DNA of 64,000 bases. Source: Thioclava marina (GTDB taxonomy: Bacteria > Pseudomonadota > Alphaproteobacteria > Rhodobacterales > Rhodobacteraceae). Position numbers and translations under genes: made by a program. The notes below the pieces were generated by a model. It made no database searches and was not told the DNA's origin. It saw only the letters and a program-made list of their open reading frames with translations. The first letter of the stretch is position 1, and every line of letters starts with the position of its first letter. Shown here in pieces: positions 17,667-26,948 of the stretch. Location of the stretch: NCBI RefSeq assembly GCF_002020135.1, contig NZ_MPZS01000001.1:1364001-1428000 (forward strand), given 5' to 3'.

Positions 17667-20600
17667 TCAGCCCTCGGGCGGCGCCATGTGGCGGATATGA
17701 CCACGCAGCAAGCGCGGCGCGATCAGCCCAGCGGCAAGCACGATCATCGTGGCGATCAGCGCAAAGCCTCCGAAGGCGGGCATCATCGCCTGACCCGTCA
17801 GCATCGCGCGGCCCAGCGTGATCGCGAAAGCCACGATCAGGAGCGCCGCGACACCGCCCAGAATGCCGCGCAGCTTCACCACGCGCGCGCCATGGCGCAC
17901 CGCCGTGATCTGGCGCCCGAAATCGAGCTGGATCGCGAGCATCGCGGGTACGACCAGCAGCACGATCACCATGCCGAAGCCCAGACCGTAGACCAGCGTG
18001 ATGACGGTGGATTTCAGGAACAGCGCCGAGCTCGACTGTTCATAAAGGAGCGGCGCAAGGCCCAGCACGGTCGTCAGCGTGGTCAGAAGCACCGGGCGCA
18101 GGCGATCGGAAACCGCATCGACGATGGCCGGGACGATGCCGCGCCTCTCGGCATATTCATCCACGGTAGAGATCAGCACGATCGCGTCGTTGATGATGAT
18201 CCCCACCATGCCGATCCCGCCGACAACGGCGAACATCGACATCGGCAGGTTCCAGATGTAATGGCCCCAGATCGCACCGACCGCGCCGAAGGGGATGACC
18301 GACATCACCACCAGCGGCCGGGTCCAGCTCGCGAAGATCCAGGCGAGCACGATATAGATCCCGATCACCACCATCGACAGGCCAACCGTGGCATCGGACA
18401 TGAAATCGCGTTCCTGTTCGGCCTGGCCCGACATCACATAGGCCACGCCGCGTTCCTCGGCGATACGCGGCAGGATCTCGGTCTCGACCTGGGTCAGGAT
18501 CGCATTGGCCCGCGCTGGATCGTCCTCGGAGACATCTCCCGTCACCGAGACCTGCCGCACCCCATCCTCGCGCCGGATCGTCGAGAAGCCGGTCTGGCTG
18601 CGCACTGAGACGATATCGGCGAGCGGCACCCATTGGCCTGCGGGCGTACGCAGCTGCATCCGGTCGATGAAATCGGCGGCCAGTTCCTCGGGCGGTAGTT
18701 CCACCCGGATCGTGGCGGAGCGCACGCCATCGGGGAAGCTCGCCGCTTCGGTCCCGTTCAGGCGCGCGCGCAGTTCGCGCCCGAGCGTCGCGATATCGAA
18801 GCCCAGCGCATCGCCCTGCGGGGTGAGGTCGAGCACCAGCTCCTGCTTGTCATAGGCGAGGTTATCCTCGACCGCGGAAACTTCGGGGAATTGCGCCAGC
18901 GCCGTCTTGAGATCCTCGGCGGCCTCCTTGAGCACCCGCGTCTCCGCGCCCGAGAACTGCACCGCGATCCCGTCACCCGCCCCGCCCATCGAGAAGCGGC
19001 GGAAGCTGATCTCCTCGACCAGCGGCAGGCGCGGTGTTTCCTGTTGCAGCCGCGAGACGAAATCGAAGCTCGAATAGGGACGGTAATCGGGGTCGATCAC
19101 CTCGATCGAAATCGAGCCGAGCAGATCGGTGTCCTTGGTATCGGCCGAGGCGAGCGCACGCCCCGACGCCCCGCCGATTTGCGCGATGGCGTATTCGACC
19201 GGGTTCACGCCGTACTCGTCTTCGAACTCCTTGGCGACGCGCGTCACAGTCGCCTGCATCGCGCGCATCATCGCCTCGGTGTCAGCGCGCGTCGCGCCCT
19301 CGACCATCGAGAAGGAGCCGTTGACGGTGGACTGCTCGGGCGGATTGAAGAAACGCCACTGCACCTTGCCCGACATCACGAAGGAGACCTGCCACAAGAG
19401 TAGTGCGATCGCCGCCGCGATGACCGGATAGCGCGCGGTGACAATCGCCCGCGTCAGCGGCTTCATCACCTTCCGGCGGAACCAGTCGAGCCCGCGATTC
19501 ACCTGACGCGAAGGCCAGTCATACCACTTGCCTTCCGAGGTATGGCGCAATGCGTGGCTCATGTGATTGGGCAGGATCACGAAACACTCGACCAGCGAGG
19601 CCAGCAGCACCGCGATCACGGTATAGGGAATATCGACGATCATGTTGCCCATGCGCCCGCCGATCACGGTCAGGCCCGCGAAGGCGATCACCGTCGTCAG
19701 GGTCGAGGCGAAGACCGGGGCGGCCATGCGCCGCGCACCGTTCTCGGCCGCCAGCGTGGGATGCTCGCCCAGGTGGCGCGCGCGGAAATCGGCGTGCTCG
19801 CCCACCACGATCGCATCATCGACCACGATCCCCAGCGTCAGGATGAGCGCGAAGATCGAGATCATGTTCAGCGTCATGCCGGAGAAATACATCACCGCCA
19901 GAGCCGCCGCCATCGAGGTTGGGATACCCATCGCCACCCAGAAGGCGGTACGCGCATTGAGGAACAGGAACAGCAGCGCCAGCACGAGCCCAAGGCCCAG
20001 AACGCCGTTATTCACCAGGAGGTCGAGGCGCTGCGTGATCCGGTCGGAGCGCGTGCGCACGAGATCCATCGTGGTCCCGGCAGGGAGCGTCGGCTCCATC
20101 TGCGAGACCACGGCCTGCACCTTCTTCTGAATGGCGATCGCATCCCCTGCCGCCGAGCGCGCAACGTTGATCACCACGGCCGGATGGTCACCGACGAAAT
20201 AAGCCTTGTTGCGATCGCCGCCTGCGACATGGATGCGCGCGACATCGCCCACGGTGAGCTGCGAGCCATCGGGCTCTGTGCGGATCACAAGCGCCGCGAT
20301 CTCGGGGGCGGAGCGGCGTTCCTCGCCGGTGGTGACACGGGTCGCACCGCCCGCCACATCGCCCGCAGGATCGGTCGCGGCCTCGGCGGCGATCACGTTG
20401 ATGATCTGCGTGAGCGTCACGTCATGCGCCATCATCGAGACGGTCGGAACCTCGACCACGGTCTCGGGCGCGGCGATCCCGGCCAAGGCTGTGCGCGTGA
20501 CGCCTTGCTGATAAAGCCGTACCACCGCCTCGTCGCCGAGCCGCCCGAGCTGTTCGGTCGAAAGCGGCCCGGTGATCACCAGATCGGTCACAGTGTCGCG

Positions 20601-21035
20601 CCAGACGCCCCGGTTGACTTCTGGCTCCTCGGCCCCTTCGGGAAGGTCGCCCGCTGTCGCCAGCGCGTTCTCGACATCGTTGACCGCGCGCGACATGTCC
20701 CAGCCGGGTTCGAAATCCAGGCTGATGCGGGCCGAGCCCTCGGACGCACGGCTTTCGGAATTCTCGACACCCTCGACCGCTATCAGCGAAGGTTCGAGCA
20801 CCTGAACGATGGCGCGATCGACCTCTTCGGCCCCCGCCCCTTCCCACGTGACCGAGACCGACACCGATTCCTCGACCGAGTCGGGAAAGAACTGCGCGCG
20901 CATCCGCGGCAGCGCGATCAGACCGGCGCAGAGCATCACCACGAGCACGATATTGGCGAGCGTCGCGTGGCGGGTGAACATTCCGATCAGTCCGCGCGCG
21001 GGTGGCAATTCCCTGGGGTCCAGATTCGCTGCCAT
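17667..21035 (-). CDS. RND efflux transporter, inner-membrane subunit (second system)
   Basis: A 1122-residue AcrB/CzcA-superfamily transporter, larger than the first pump. The first helix follows GMFTRHATLANIVLVV, and helix 4 carries LTLGIVVDDAIVVGEH with the proton-relay Asp pair around residue 410. The second half ends with YTVI- and LLFVP-like helices and about 80 extra hydrophobic residues after helix 12, which may form two further helices. It begins one base after the adaptor stop. It is not closely AcrB-like; it resembles the broadly annotated efflux RND transporter permeases of Rhodobacterales, with substrate unknown. The gene converges on the DsbD-N-like gene with only 21 bases between stops and no visible terminator. 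Confidence 0.9.
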   Translation of the reverse strand: MAANLDPRELPPARGLIGMFTRHATLANIVLVVMLCAGLIALPRMRAQFFPDSVEESVSVSVTWEGAGAEEVDRAIVQVLEPSLIAVEGVENSESRASEGSARISLDFEPGWDMSRAVNDVENALATAGDLPEGAEEPEVNRGVWRDTVTDLVITGPLSTEQLGRLGDEAVVRLYQQGVTRTALAGIAAPETVVEVPTVSMMAHDVTLTQIINVIAAEAATDPAGDVAGGATRVTTGEERRSAPEIAALVIRTEPDGSQLTVGDVARIHVAGGDRNKAYFVGDHPAVVINVARSAAGDAIAIQKKVQAVVSQMEPTLPAGTTMDLVRTRSDRITQRLDLLVNNGVLGLGLVLALLFLFLNARTAFWVAMGIPTSMAAALAVMYFSGMTLNMISIFALILTLGIVVDDAIVVGEHADFRARHLGEHPTLAAENGARRMAAPVFASTLTTVIAFAGLTVIGGRMGNMIVDIPYTVIAVLLASLVECFVILPNHMSHALRHTSEGKWYDWPSRQVNRGLDWFRRKVMKPLTRAIVTARYPVIAAAIALLLWQVSFVMSGKVQWRFFNPPEQSTVNGSFSMVEGATRADTEAMMRAMQATVTRVAKEFEDEYGVNPVEYAIAQIGGASGRALASADTKDTDLLGSISIEVIDPDYRPYSSFDFVSRLQQETPRLPLVEEISFRRFSMGGAGDGIAVQFSGAETRVLKEAAEDLKTALAQFPEVSAVEDNLAYDKQELVLDLTPQGDALGFDIATLGRELRARLNGTEAASFPDGVRSATIRVELPPEELAADFIDRMQLRTPAGQWVPLADIVSVRSQTGFSTIRREDGVRQVSVTGDVSEDDPARANAILTQVETEILPRIAEERGVAYVMSGQAEQERDFMSDATVGLSMVVIGIYIVLAWIFASWTRPLVVMSVIPFGAVGAIWGHYIWNLPMSMFAVVGGIGMVGIIINDAIVLISTVDEYAERRGIVPAIVDAVSDRLRPVLLTTLTTVLGLAPLLYEQSSSALFLKSTVITLVYGLGFGMVIVLLVVPAMLAIQLDFGRQITAVRHGARVVKLRGILGGVAALLIVAFAITLGRAMLTGQAMMPAFGGFALIATMIVLAAGLIAPRLLRGHIRHMAPPEG

Positions 21036-21036
21036 C

Positions 21037-22497
21037 TCAGCCCCCGATCCGCGATTCGAGCTTCTCGACGGTCGCGACAGGCACCTCGTCCTGCTTCAGT
21101 TCAGCGAGGAAGCGCTGTTTGGCGCGGTCGGGCATGGCGGGGTTCGCCTCGACGAAATCGATCAGTTTCGCGCGCCGCGCCGGGTCGAGCTTCATCATCT
21201 CGGGACCAGCGGCCGCTTCGGGTTGACCGGGGCGCATCGGGCGCAGCTTGATACCGCGGCCCAGAAGCGGAGTGCGTTCGGTCACGATCTCGTTACCGGG
21301 GGCAAAACTCGCACGAATGATCACCGCATCGCCCTGGCGGCGCAGAATGGTGACCGGCGCCTCATCCAGCCGATCCTCGGCCCCGAGCACGAGCACCGTG
21401 CTTTTGGCATCGACCGCCGCCGAGGGGATCTCTGCCACGGTGTCGAGCGCGGGTTCGCTCAGACGCACGGTGACGAAATCGCCCGGACGCAGGTTCGCGG
21501 CACCGTCCTCGATCCGCGCAAAGAGCAGCCGCCCCGTGACGCCATCATCGACGGCGGCCGAGACACGCGAGAGCCGCCCCTGGGCGGTCAACATTTCTTC
21601 TCCGGCCACCAGCTCGACCAATACAGGGAGGTCGCGCAGCTCCCCCCGCGTGTCGGTCAACCGCGCGAATTGCGCAGTCGAGACGCGAAAGGCAATCTCC
21701 AGCGCGGCCGGGTCGATCAGCTTGCCCAGCATCTCGTTGGTCGACACCAGGCCGCCCGCCACCGCGTTCACCTCGGCCAGACGGCCCGCGAATTCGGCAC
21801 GGATCTCGGTATCGGCGAGTTTGCGTTCGGCCTCCGAGAGCGTGATCTTCGCCCGGGTCAGCCCGGTGCGCGCGGTATCGAGCTGCGCCTGCGCACTCGA
21901 GAGCGCCGAGCGACGATTGAGTACTGCCTGATCGGCGGCAGAAGACGCAAGCTCCGCTGTCTCCAGTGTCGCAGCCGAACCCACACCGCGATCCGAAAGC
22001 GATTGCTGCCGGTCGAGCGCCTTGCGCCGCAGATCGGCCTGACGCTGCGCGGCGCTCACATCGTCGCGGGCGATGAGCAAGGCGCGCTCGGCCTGCGCCA
22101 GCGCGGCCTCCGCCTCGGCCACCGACGCCGCAGCGCTGTCGCGGGCCGCCTGGGCTTCGGCCGGATCGAGCTTTACCAGAAGCTGACCCTTCTCGACCTC
22201 CGCGCCGTCCTCGAAATCGGGCGCAAGTTCCACGATCGTCCCGGCAGCAGCCGCGCGCAGTTCCAACTCGCGCGTCGAACGCACCTCACCGTAGGCGGTC
22301 AGCACCGGTGCGATGGTGCCGAACTCGACCGGCATCACATTGGCCGCGAAGACCCGCTCGCGTTGCATCTGTGCATTTCCACCCCGCGCCTTGCGCGCCT
22401 CGACTGCCTTGTAGATCGAGAACCCGCCCATCGCGAGCAGGCCCAGCGTCAAGGCCAGTAGAAACAGCCCCATCAGGGAGCGGGTCAGAAACCGCAT
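21037..22497 (-). CDS. RND efflux periplasmic adaptor (second system)
   Basis: A 486-residue HlyD/AcrA-type adaptor. The start is ATG 22497 (TGGAGT four bases upstream), giving a single N-terminal membrane anchor LMGLFLLALTLGLLAMGGF. The upstream extension of the open frame lacks coding character. The long Ala/Arg/Gln-rich stretch from about residue 110 to 220 is a coiled-coil hairpin of unusual length, flanked by lipoyl halves. The last 80 residues form an acidic/basic tail not found in AcrA. The anchor instead of a lipobox means it is probably an integral periplasm-facing protein. Confidence 0.88.
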   Translation of the reverse strand: MRFLTRSLMGLFLLALTLGLLAMGGFSIYKAVEARKARGGNAQMQRERVFAANVMPVEFGTIAPVLTAYGEVRSTRELELRAAAAGTIVELAPDFEDGAEVEKGQLLVKLDPAEAQAARDSAAASVAEAEAALAQAERALLIARDDVSAAQRQADLRRKALDRQQSLSDRGVGSAATLETAELASSAADQAVLNRRSALSSAQAQLDTARTGLTRAKITLSEAERKLADTEIRAEFAGRLAEVNAVAGGLVSTNEMLGKLIDPAALEIAFRVSTAQFARLTDTRGELRDLPVLVELVAGEEMLTAQGRLSRVSAAVDDGVTGRLLFARIEDGAANLRPGDFVTVRLSEPALDTVAEIPSAAVDAKSTVLVLGAEDRLDEAPVTILRRQGDAVIIRASFAPGNEIVTERTPLLGRGIKLRPMRPGQPEAAAGPEMMKLDPARRAKLIDFVEANPAMPDRAKQRFLAELKQDEVPVATVEKLESRIGG

Positions 22498-22509
22498 GTC
22501 GACTCCAGT

Positions 22510-22521
22510 CTCAATATTGAG
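22510..22521. promoter_or_regulatory. Perfect 12-bp palindrome ahead of the second RND operon
   Basis: CTCAATATTGAG lies 12 bases upstream of the adaptor ATG, overlapping the leader and close to the ribosome site. It stands out in this G/C-rich sequence and could be the operator of a repressor such as TetR or MarR. No regulator gene is adjacent, so this is a weak inference from symmetry and position. Confidence 0.3.
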
Positions 22522-22657
22522 CGGGCGCTCACCGTCACCCACATTCGCGCGAGAACATGTTACCCCGCCGAAATAGGCACGGGGAATGGTTTTCTCTACG
22601 TGGCAGGGCGCCGCGTCCGTCACTTTTTCACGGATCTGCGACGGTTTGGCGCGATTT

Positions 22658-23482
22658 TCAGCCCTGATCGAGCCGCGCGCGCAGCGACAGAAGATCCGCC
22701 CACGCCTCGCGTTTGGCGGCCGGGTTGCGCAGCAGATAGGCCGGATGGGTCATCGGAAGGGCCGGTCGGCCGAAAGCCTCGGCCCAGGTGCCGCGCAGCC
22801 GCAGGATGCCGCGCTTGCCAAGCGCGGCCGAACAGGCGGCATTGCCCATCAGAACGATCAGGTCGGGATCGGCCAGATCGACGTGACGGGCCAGGAAGGG
22901 CAGCATCTGAGCGATCTCCGCGGGTTCGGGATCGCGATTGCCCGGCGGACGCCAGGGCAGGACATTGGTGATATAGAGCGCGGCCTCGGCATCGGGCGAT
23001 TGCCGCGAAAGGCCGATTGCCGCGAACATCTTGTCGAGCAGGTGCCCCGCACGTCCCACGAAGGGCAGGCCCTTCTGGTCTTCGTCACGCCCCGGCGCCT
23101 CGCCGATAATCATCACCCGCGCGGCCGGTTTGCCATCGGCAAAGACCGTGTTGCGCGCCCCCATCTTCAAATCACACAGGTCATAGGCCTCGATCGCCGC
23201 GCGCAGCGCTTCGAGAGTTTCGGCCTTGCCCGCCGCCTCGCGCGCCACCACGACCGGATCGGGCCCCTCGACCAGCGCGACCTGAGCCACCGGCGGCAAG
23301 GCCGGATCGGGCGCGGCCGCCGCGTCGGGCGCGCGCGCCTTCGCCTGCGCGGATTTCTCGGGCAATTCGTAGCAATCGAAGGGCTCATCCGCGATCGCGG
23401 TATCGACGCCCATTTCCAGCTGCCATTCGAGGGCGGCCAGAGCGGCGTGATAGTCGAGTTCGGATGTCGGCTGAGTCTCCAT
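22658..23482 (-). CDS. Uracil-DNA glycosylase, family 4-like, lacking most Fe-S ligands
   Basis: A 274-residue base-excision repair enzyme predicted to remove uracil from DNA. Motif 1 is GEAPGRDEDQKGLPFVGRAG, followed by RPPGNR and the C-terminal HPAYLLR with the active-site His. Canonical family 4 enzymes hold a 4Fe-4S cluster with four cysteines: a C-x2-C pair before the VF(G/A)-G loop, one just before RPPGNR, and one in the next helix. Here these positions read Y-x2-C, W and M, so three of the four ligands are gone. About 70 N-terminal residues rich in Ala/Pro precede the domain. It is divergent from pyrB. Confidence 0.82.
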   Translation of the reverse strand: METQPTSELDYHAALAALEWQLEMGVDTAIADEPFDCYELPEKSAQAKARAPDAAAAPDPALPPVAQVALVEGPDPVVVAREAAGKAETLEALRAAIEAYDLCDLKMGARNTVFADGKPAARVMIIGEAPGRDEDQKGLPFVGRAGHLLDKMFAAIGLSRQSPDAEAALYITNVLPWRPPGNRDPEPAEIAQMLPFLARHVDLADPDLIVLMGNAACSAALGKRGILRLRGTWAEAFGRPALPMTHPAYLLRNPAAKREAWADLLSLRARLDQG

Positions 23483-23579
23483 TGCGCCACCCTAAGCTGC
23501 CGCCCCGCGACGGTAAAGCGGCTGGACGCCCGCCCCCCCGTTTGCCATAAGCGAACCAGTCTAATCGGAGCATCGCGCA

Positions 23580-24545
23580 ATGGCTTTTCGCCCAAGGCAC
23601 CTGCTGGGGATCGAGCATCTGAGCCCCGAGGATATCCTCACCGTTCTCGACCTCGCCGAACAATATGTCGATCTCAACCGCCGCACGGTGAAGAAAACCG
23701 ACGCGCTGGCAGGGCTGACCGCGATCAACATGTTCTTCGAGAACTCGACGCGGACGCAGTCGAGCTTCGAGCTGGCCGGAAAGCGGCTCGGCGCGGATGT
23801 GATGAACATGTCGATGCAGACATCGAGCGTGAAAAAAGGCGAGACGCTGATCGACACGGCATTGACGCTCAACGCGATGCACCCGGATCTGCTGGTGGTG
23901 CGGCATGGTTCGTCGGGCGCGGTGGACCTGCTGGCGCAGAAGGTCGAATGCGCGGTCATCAATGCGGGCGACGGCAAGCATGAACACCCGACGCAGGCGC
24001 TTCTCGATGCGCTGACGATCCGGCGCGAGAAAGGCCGCATCCATCGACTGACCGTCGCGATCTGCGGCGATGTCGCCCACAGCCGGGTGGCGCGCTCGAA
24101 CCTGATCCTGCTCGGCAAGATGGAGAACCGCGTGCGCCTGATCGCACCGCCGACCCTGATGCCTTCGGGCGTGTCCGAGTTCGGCTGCGAGGTCTATGAC
24201 GATATGCGCGAAGGGCTGAAGGACGCCGACGTCGTGATGATGCTGCGGCTTCAGAAAGAGCGCATGGATGGCGGTTTCATCCCCTCCGAGCGCGAGTATT
24301 TTCACCGCTATGGTCTCGACGCCGAGAAGCTCGCCTATGCCAAGGACGATGCGATCGTGATGCATCCGGGGCCGATGAACCGCGGCGTCGAGATCGACGG
24401 CACCATCGCCGACGACATCAACCGCTCGGTCATCCAGGAACAGGTGGAAATGGGCGTGGCGGTGCGCATGGCGGTGATGGACCTGCTGGCGCGCAACCTG
24501 CGCGCCGAACGCGGCCGCGCGCTCGCGGGGGAGACCTATGTCTAA
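23580..24545 (+). CDS. pyrB: Aspartate carbamoyltransferase catalytic subunit PyrB
   Basis: A 321-residue enzyme that joins carbamoyl phosphate and aspartate in de novo pyrimidine synthesis. The carbamoyl-phosphate loop FFENSTRTQ has S56-T57-R58-T59, HPTQ is near residue 138, and the aspartate-binding [10 protein letters not shown] loop is near 220. No pyrI regulatory chain follows. Instead, a PH-domain membrane protein gene overlaps its stop by eight bases, and then comes a dihydroorotase homologue with a degraded active site. That arrangement suggests a class A ATCase that assembles with a non-catalytic dihydroorotase chain. Confidence 0.95.
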   Translation: MAFRPRHLLGIEHLSPEDILTVLDLAEQYVDLNRRTVKKTDALAGLTAINMFFENSTRTQSSFELAGKRLGADVMNMSMQTSSVKKGETLIDTALTLNAMHPDLLVVRHGSSGAVDLLAQKVECAVINAGDGKHEHPTQALLDALTIRREKGRIHRLTVAICGDVAHSRVARSNLILLGKMENRVRLIAPPTLMPSGVSEFGCEVYDDMREGLKDADVVMMLRLQKERMDGGFIPSEREYFHRYGLDAEKLAYAKDDAIVMHPGPMNRGVEIDGTIADDINRSVIQEQVEMGVAVRMAVMDLLARNLRAERGRALAGETYV

Positions 24546-25023
24546 GATCGAACGCGACGAGGTTCTCAATTACCGCCCCGGCCCGGAAAGCGAATTGCCG
24601 CTCGACGAGGGCGAACAGGTTCTGGCCATCTTCACCCCCGATCAAAAACGCTACTGGACGGATCACGCCGTGCTGGCGGTGATCGGGGCGGTGATCGTCT
24701 CGGCGGTGCTGTTCTGGCTCGGCAAGGGCAATCAGGTGACGATCGCGGCTTTCGCCATCGTGCTCGGGATGGCGCTGCGGGGGCTCTATTTCCGCTCGGA
24801 AGCCTTCGCGCGGCGCTGGCAGCTCACCGACCGGAGGTTGATCGGACCGCAGGGCAAGCAGGTCATGCTGCTCGAGATCGACGCCGTGCGCTCGCTGATG
24901 GGCGACGTGCAGGTGGTGACGAAGGGTGGTGACAAGCACCTGATCCGCCACCTCGCCGATGCGGCCCCGGTGGCGCGCGAGATCGAAAGCGCGCAAGCCG
25001 CGCGCAAGCTGGTGGCGAAGTGA
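24538..25023 (+). CDS. PH-domain membrane protein between pyrB and pyrC
   Basis: A 161-residue protein: an acidic N-terminus, two membrane helices (about 41-58 and 63-80) and a bacterial pleckstrin-homology-like (YdbS/bPH2) domain with [12 protein letters not shown] near residue 100. ATG 24538 has GGGGGAG four bases upstream and overlaps the pyrB stop. The gene is wedged inside the pyrimidine operon, a placement I recall from other Rhodobacterales, but no pyrimidine role is evident. It may simply use the operon's housekeeping expression or anchor something at the membrane. Confidence 0.75.
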   Translation: MSKIERDEVLNYRPGPESELPLDEGEQVLAIFTPDQKRYWTDHAVLAVIGAVIVSAVLFWLGKGNQVTIAAFAIVLGMALRGLYFRSEAFARRWQLTDRRLIGPQGKQVMLLEIDAVRSLMGDVQVVTKGGDKHLIRHLADAAPVAREIESAQAARKLVAK

Positions 25024-25033
25024 GACGAGAGCG

Positions 25034-26314
25034 ATGACCCTGTTTCTTGAAAATGCCCGCCTGATCGACCCCGAGGCCCTGACTGAAACGATCGGCAATG
25101 TGGTGATCGACGCTGGCAAGATCGCGGCGATCGGCGAGATGTCCGCGCCTGCAGACGCCAAGGTGATCGATTGCGGCGGCAAATGCCTTGCGCCGGGAAT
25201 CGTTGATCTCGGCGTGAAAATCGGTGAGCCGGGCGAGCGGCACATGGAAAGCTTCCGCTCGGCGGCTCTGGCGGCTGCGGCGGGCGGCGTGACGACCATC
25301 GTCGCGCGCCCCGACACCGCGCCTGCCATCGACACGCCCGAGACGCTGGAATTCGTCACCCGCCGCGCCGCCGACGCGCCCGTGCGCATCCTGCACATGG
25401 CGGCGCTGACGAAGAGCCGCGAAGGGCAGGAGATGACCGAGATCGGTTTTCTCAAGGATGCCGGCGCGGTGGCCTTCACCGATGTCGCGCGCGTCTCTGA
25501 CCAGACCAAGGCGCTGCAACGGGCCTTCACCTATGCCGCGCATCTTGGCGTGCTGGTGATCGGCCACCCGCAGGAGCCGGGCCTTTCGAAAGGTGCGGCC
25601 GTGACGAGCGGAAAATTCGCGAGCCTGCGCGGGTTGCCGGGCGTCTCTCCCATGGCCGAGCGGATGGGGCTGGAGCGCGATCTGGCGCTGGTCGAGATGA
25701 CCGGGCTTTCCTATCACGCCGATCAGATCACCACCGCGAAGGCGCTGCCCGCGCTCAAACGCGCGAAACACGCGGGGCTTGATGTGACCGCCGGTGTCTC
25801 GATCCATCACCTGACGCTCAACGCGCTCGACGTGGGCGATTACCGCACCTTCTTCAAGCTGACCCCCCCCCTGCGCGACGAGGAAGATCGTCTCGCGGTG
25901 ATCGGCGCGGTGGCCGACGGGGTGATCGACGTGATCTGCTCGATGCACACGCCCGCCGACGAGGAATCCAAGCGCCTGCCCTTCGAGGAAGCGGCCTCGG
26001 GCGCGGTGGGGCTCGAGACGATCCTGCCCGCCGCGATGCGCCTCTATCACGCGGGTCAGTTGAGCCTGCCGCAGCTTTTCCGGGCGATGTCGCTCAACCC
26101 GGCGAAGCGCCTCGGACTGCCGCAAGGACGGCTTTGCGAAGGTGCTCCCGCCGATCTCGTGCTCTTCGATCCGGACGCGCCCTTCGTGCTCGATCGCTTC
26201 AAACTGCGCTCGAAATCGAAGAATACGCCCTTCGATACCGCCCGAATGGAAGGCAAAACGCTTGCCACATTCGTCGCGGGGGTGCAGGTTTACGACAACA
26301 ATAACGACTCATAA
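25034..26314 (+). CDS. pyrC: Dihydroorotase homologue, probably non-catalytic (PyrC'/PyrX type)
   Basis: A 426-residue amidohydrolase-fold protein of the class I dihydroorotase family. The overall pattern is preserved (GEPG after the first strand, TPPLRDEEDR near 280, GLETILPAA near 330), but metal and catalytic residues are missing. The D-x-H-x-H metal motif reads DLGVK, the usual HCED reads HPQE, the second histidine of H-x2-H is Asp (YHADQIT), and the catalytic DH motif reads MH (CSMHTPAD). It is thus probably a structural subunit that assembles with PyrB, as described for the inactive PyrC' of pseudomonads. An active dihydroorotase should be encoded elsewhere. ATG 25034 lies eleven bases after the upstream stop. 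Confidence 0.82.
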   Translation: MTLFLENARLIDPEALTETIGNVVIDAGKIAAIGEMSAPADAKVIDCGGKCLAPGIVDLGVKIGEPGERHMESFRSAALAAAAGGVTTIVARPDTAPAIDTPETLEFVTRRAADAPVRILHMAALTKSREGQEMTEIGFLKDAGAVAFTDVARVSDQTKALQRAFTYAAHLGVLVIGHPQEPGLSKGAAVTSGKFASLRGLPGVSPMAERMGLERDLALVEMTGLSYHADQITTAKALPALKRAKHAGLDVTAGVSIHHLTLNALDVGDYRTFFKLTPPLRDEEDRLAVIGAVADGVIDVICSMHTPADEESKRLPFEEAASGAVGLETILPAAMRLYHAGQLSLPQLFRAMSLNPAKRLGLPQGRLCEGAPADLVLFDPDAPFVLDRFKLRSKSKNTPFDTARMEGKTLATFVAGVQVYDNNNDS

Positions 26315-26333
26315 ACGAGGCGAGGGCAGGCAT

Positions 26334-26942
26334 ATGCCGGGAATTGAGAACGGGTCCGCTTGGCTCGGGCTGGTGGCTGGACTGAGCTACCTGCTCGGTT
26401 CTGTGCCTTTCGGCCTCGTGATCACGAAGCTTCTCGGTCTCGGCGATCTCCGCAAGATCGGCTCTGGAAATATAGGTGCGACGAACGTTCTGCGCACCGG
26501 CAACAAGCCCGCCGCGCTGGCAACTTTGCTTCTCGACAGTGGCAAGGGCGCGATCGCGGTTCTGATCGCCCGCTACACGCTTGGCGAGACGGCAGCGCAG
26601 ATTGCGGGGGCGGCAGCCTTCATCGGTCACATCTACCCCGTCTGGCTGCGCTTTCAGGGTGGCAAGGGTGTGGCAACCTTCCTAGGCACGATGCTGGCGC
26701 TGGCTTGGCCGGTCGGGCTGGCTGCCTGTGGTGTCTGGCTTGTGACGGCCGTCGTGACGCGGATCTCCTCGCTCTCGGCGCTGGTCTCGGCGGCAGCGAC
26801 GGTTCCCTTGGCCTATTTCCTCGGCCATCGCGACCTGATGATGCTGGCCGCCGGCCTGTCGGTCCTGATCTTCTGGCGTCATCGCAGCAACATCGCTCGG
26901 CTCGCGATGGGAACCGAGCCCCGGATCGGCAAGAAGGGCTGA
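26334..26942 (+). CDS. plsY: Acyl-phosphate:glycerol-3-phosphate acyltransferase PlsY
   Basis: A 202-residue integral membrane acyltransferase making lysophosphatidic acid, the first step in phospholipid synthesis. The three conserved motifs are present: GSVPFG (phosphate loop 1), the glycine-rich GSGNIGATNVLRT near residue 43, and FQGGKGVATFLG near 104. About five to six membrane helices are visible. ATG 26334 is chosen, 19 bases after the pyrC stop, with AGGGCAGG upstream. It is the last gene of the pyrB operon and converges on the SDR gene with six bases between stops. Confidence 0.93.
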   Translation: MPGIENGSAWLGLVAGLSYLLGSVPFGLVITKLLGLGDLRKIGSGNIGATNVLRTGNKPAALATLLLDSGKGAIAVLIARYTLGETAAQIAGAAAFIGHIYPVWLRFQGGKGVATFLGTMLALAWPVGLAACGVWLVTAVVTRISSLSALVSAAATVPLAYFLGHRDLMMLAAGLSVLIFWRHRSNIARLAMGTEPRIGKKG

Positions 26943-26948
26943 GACGCC

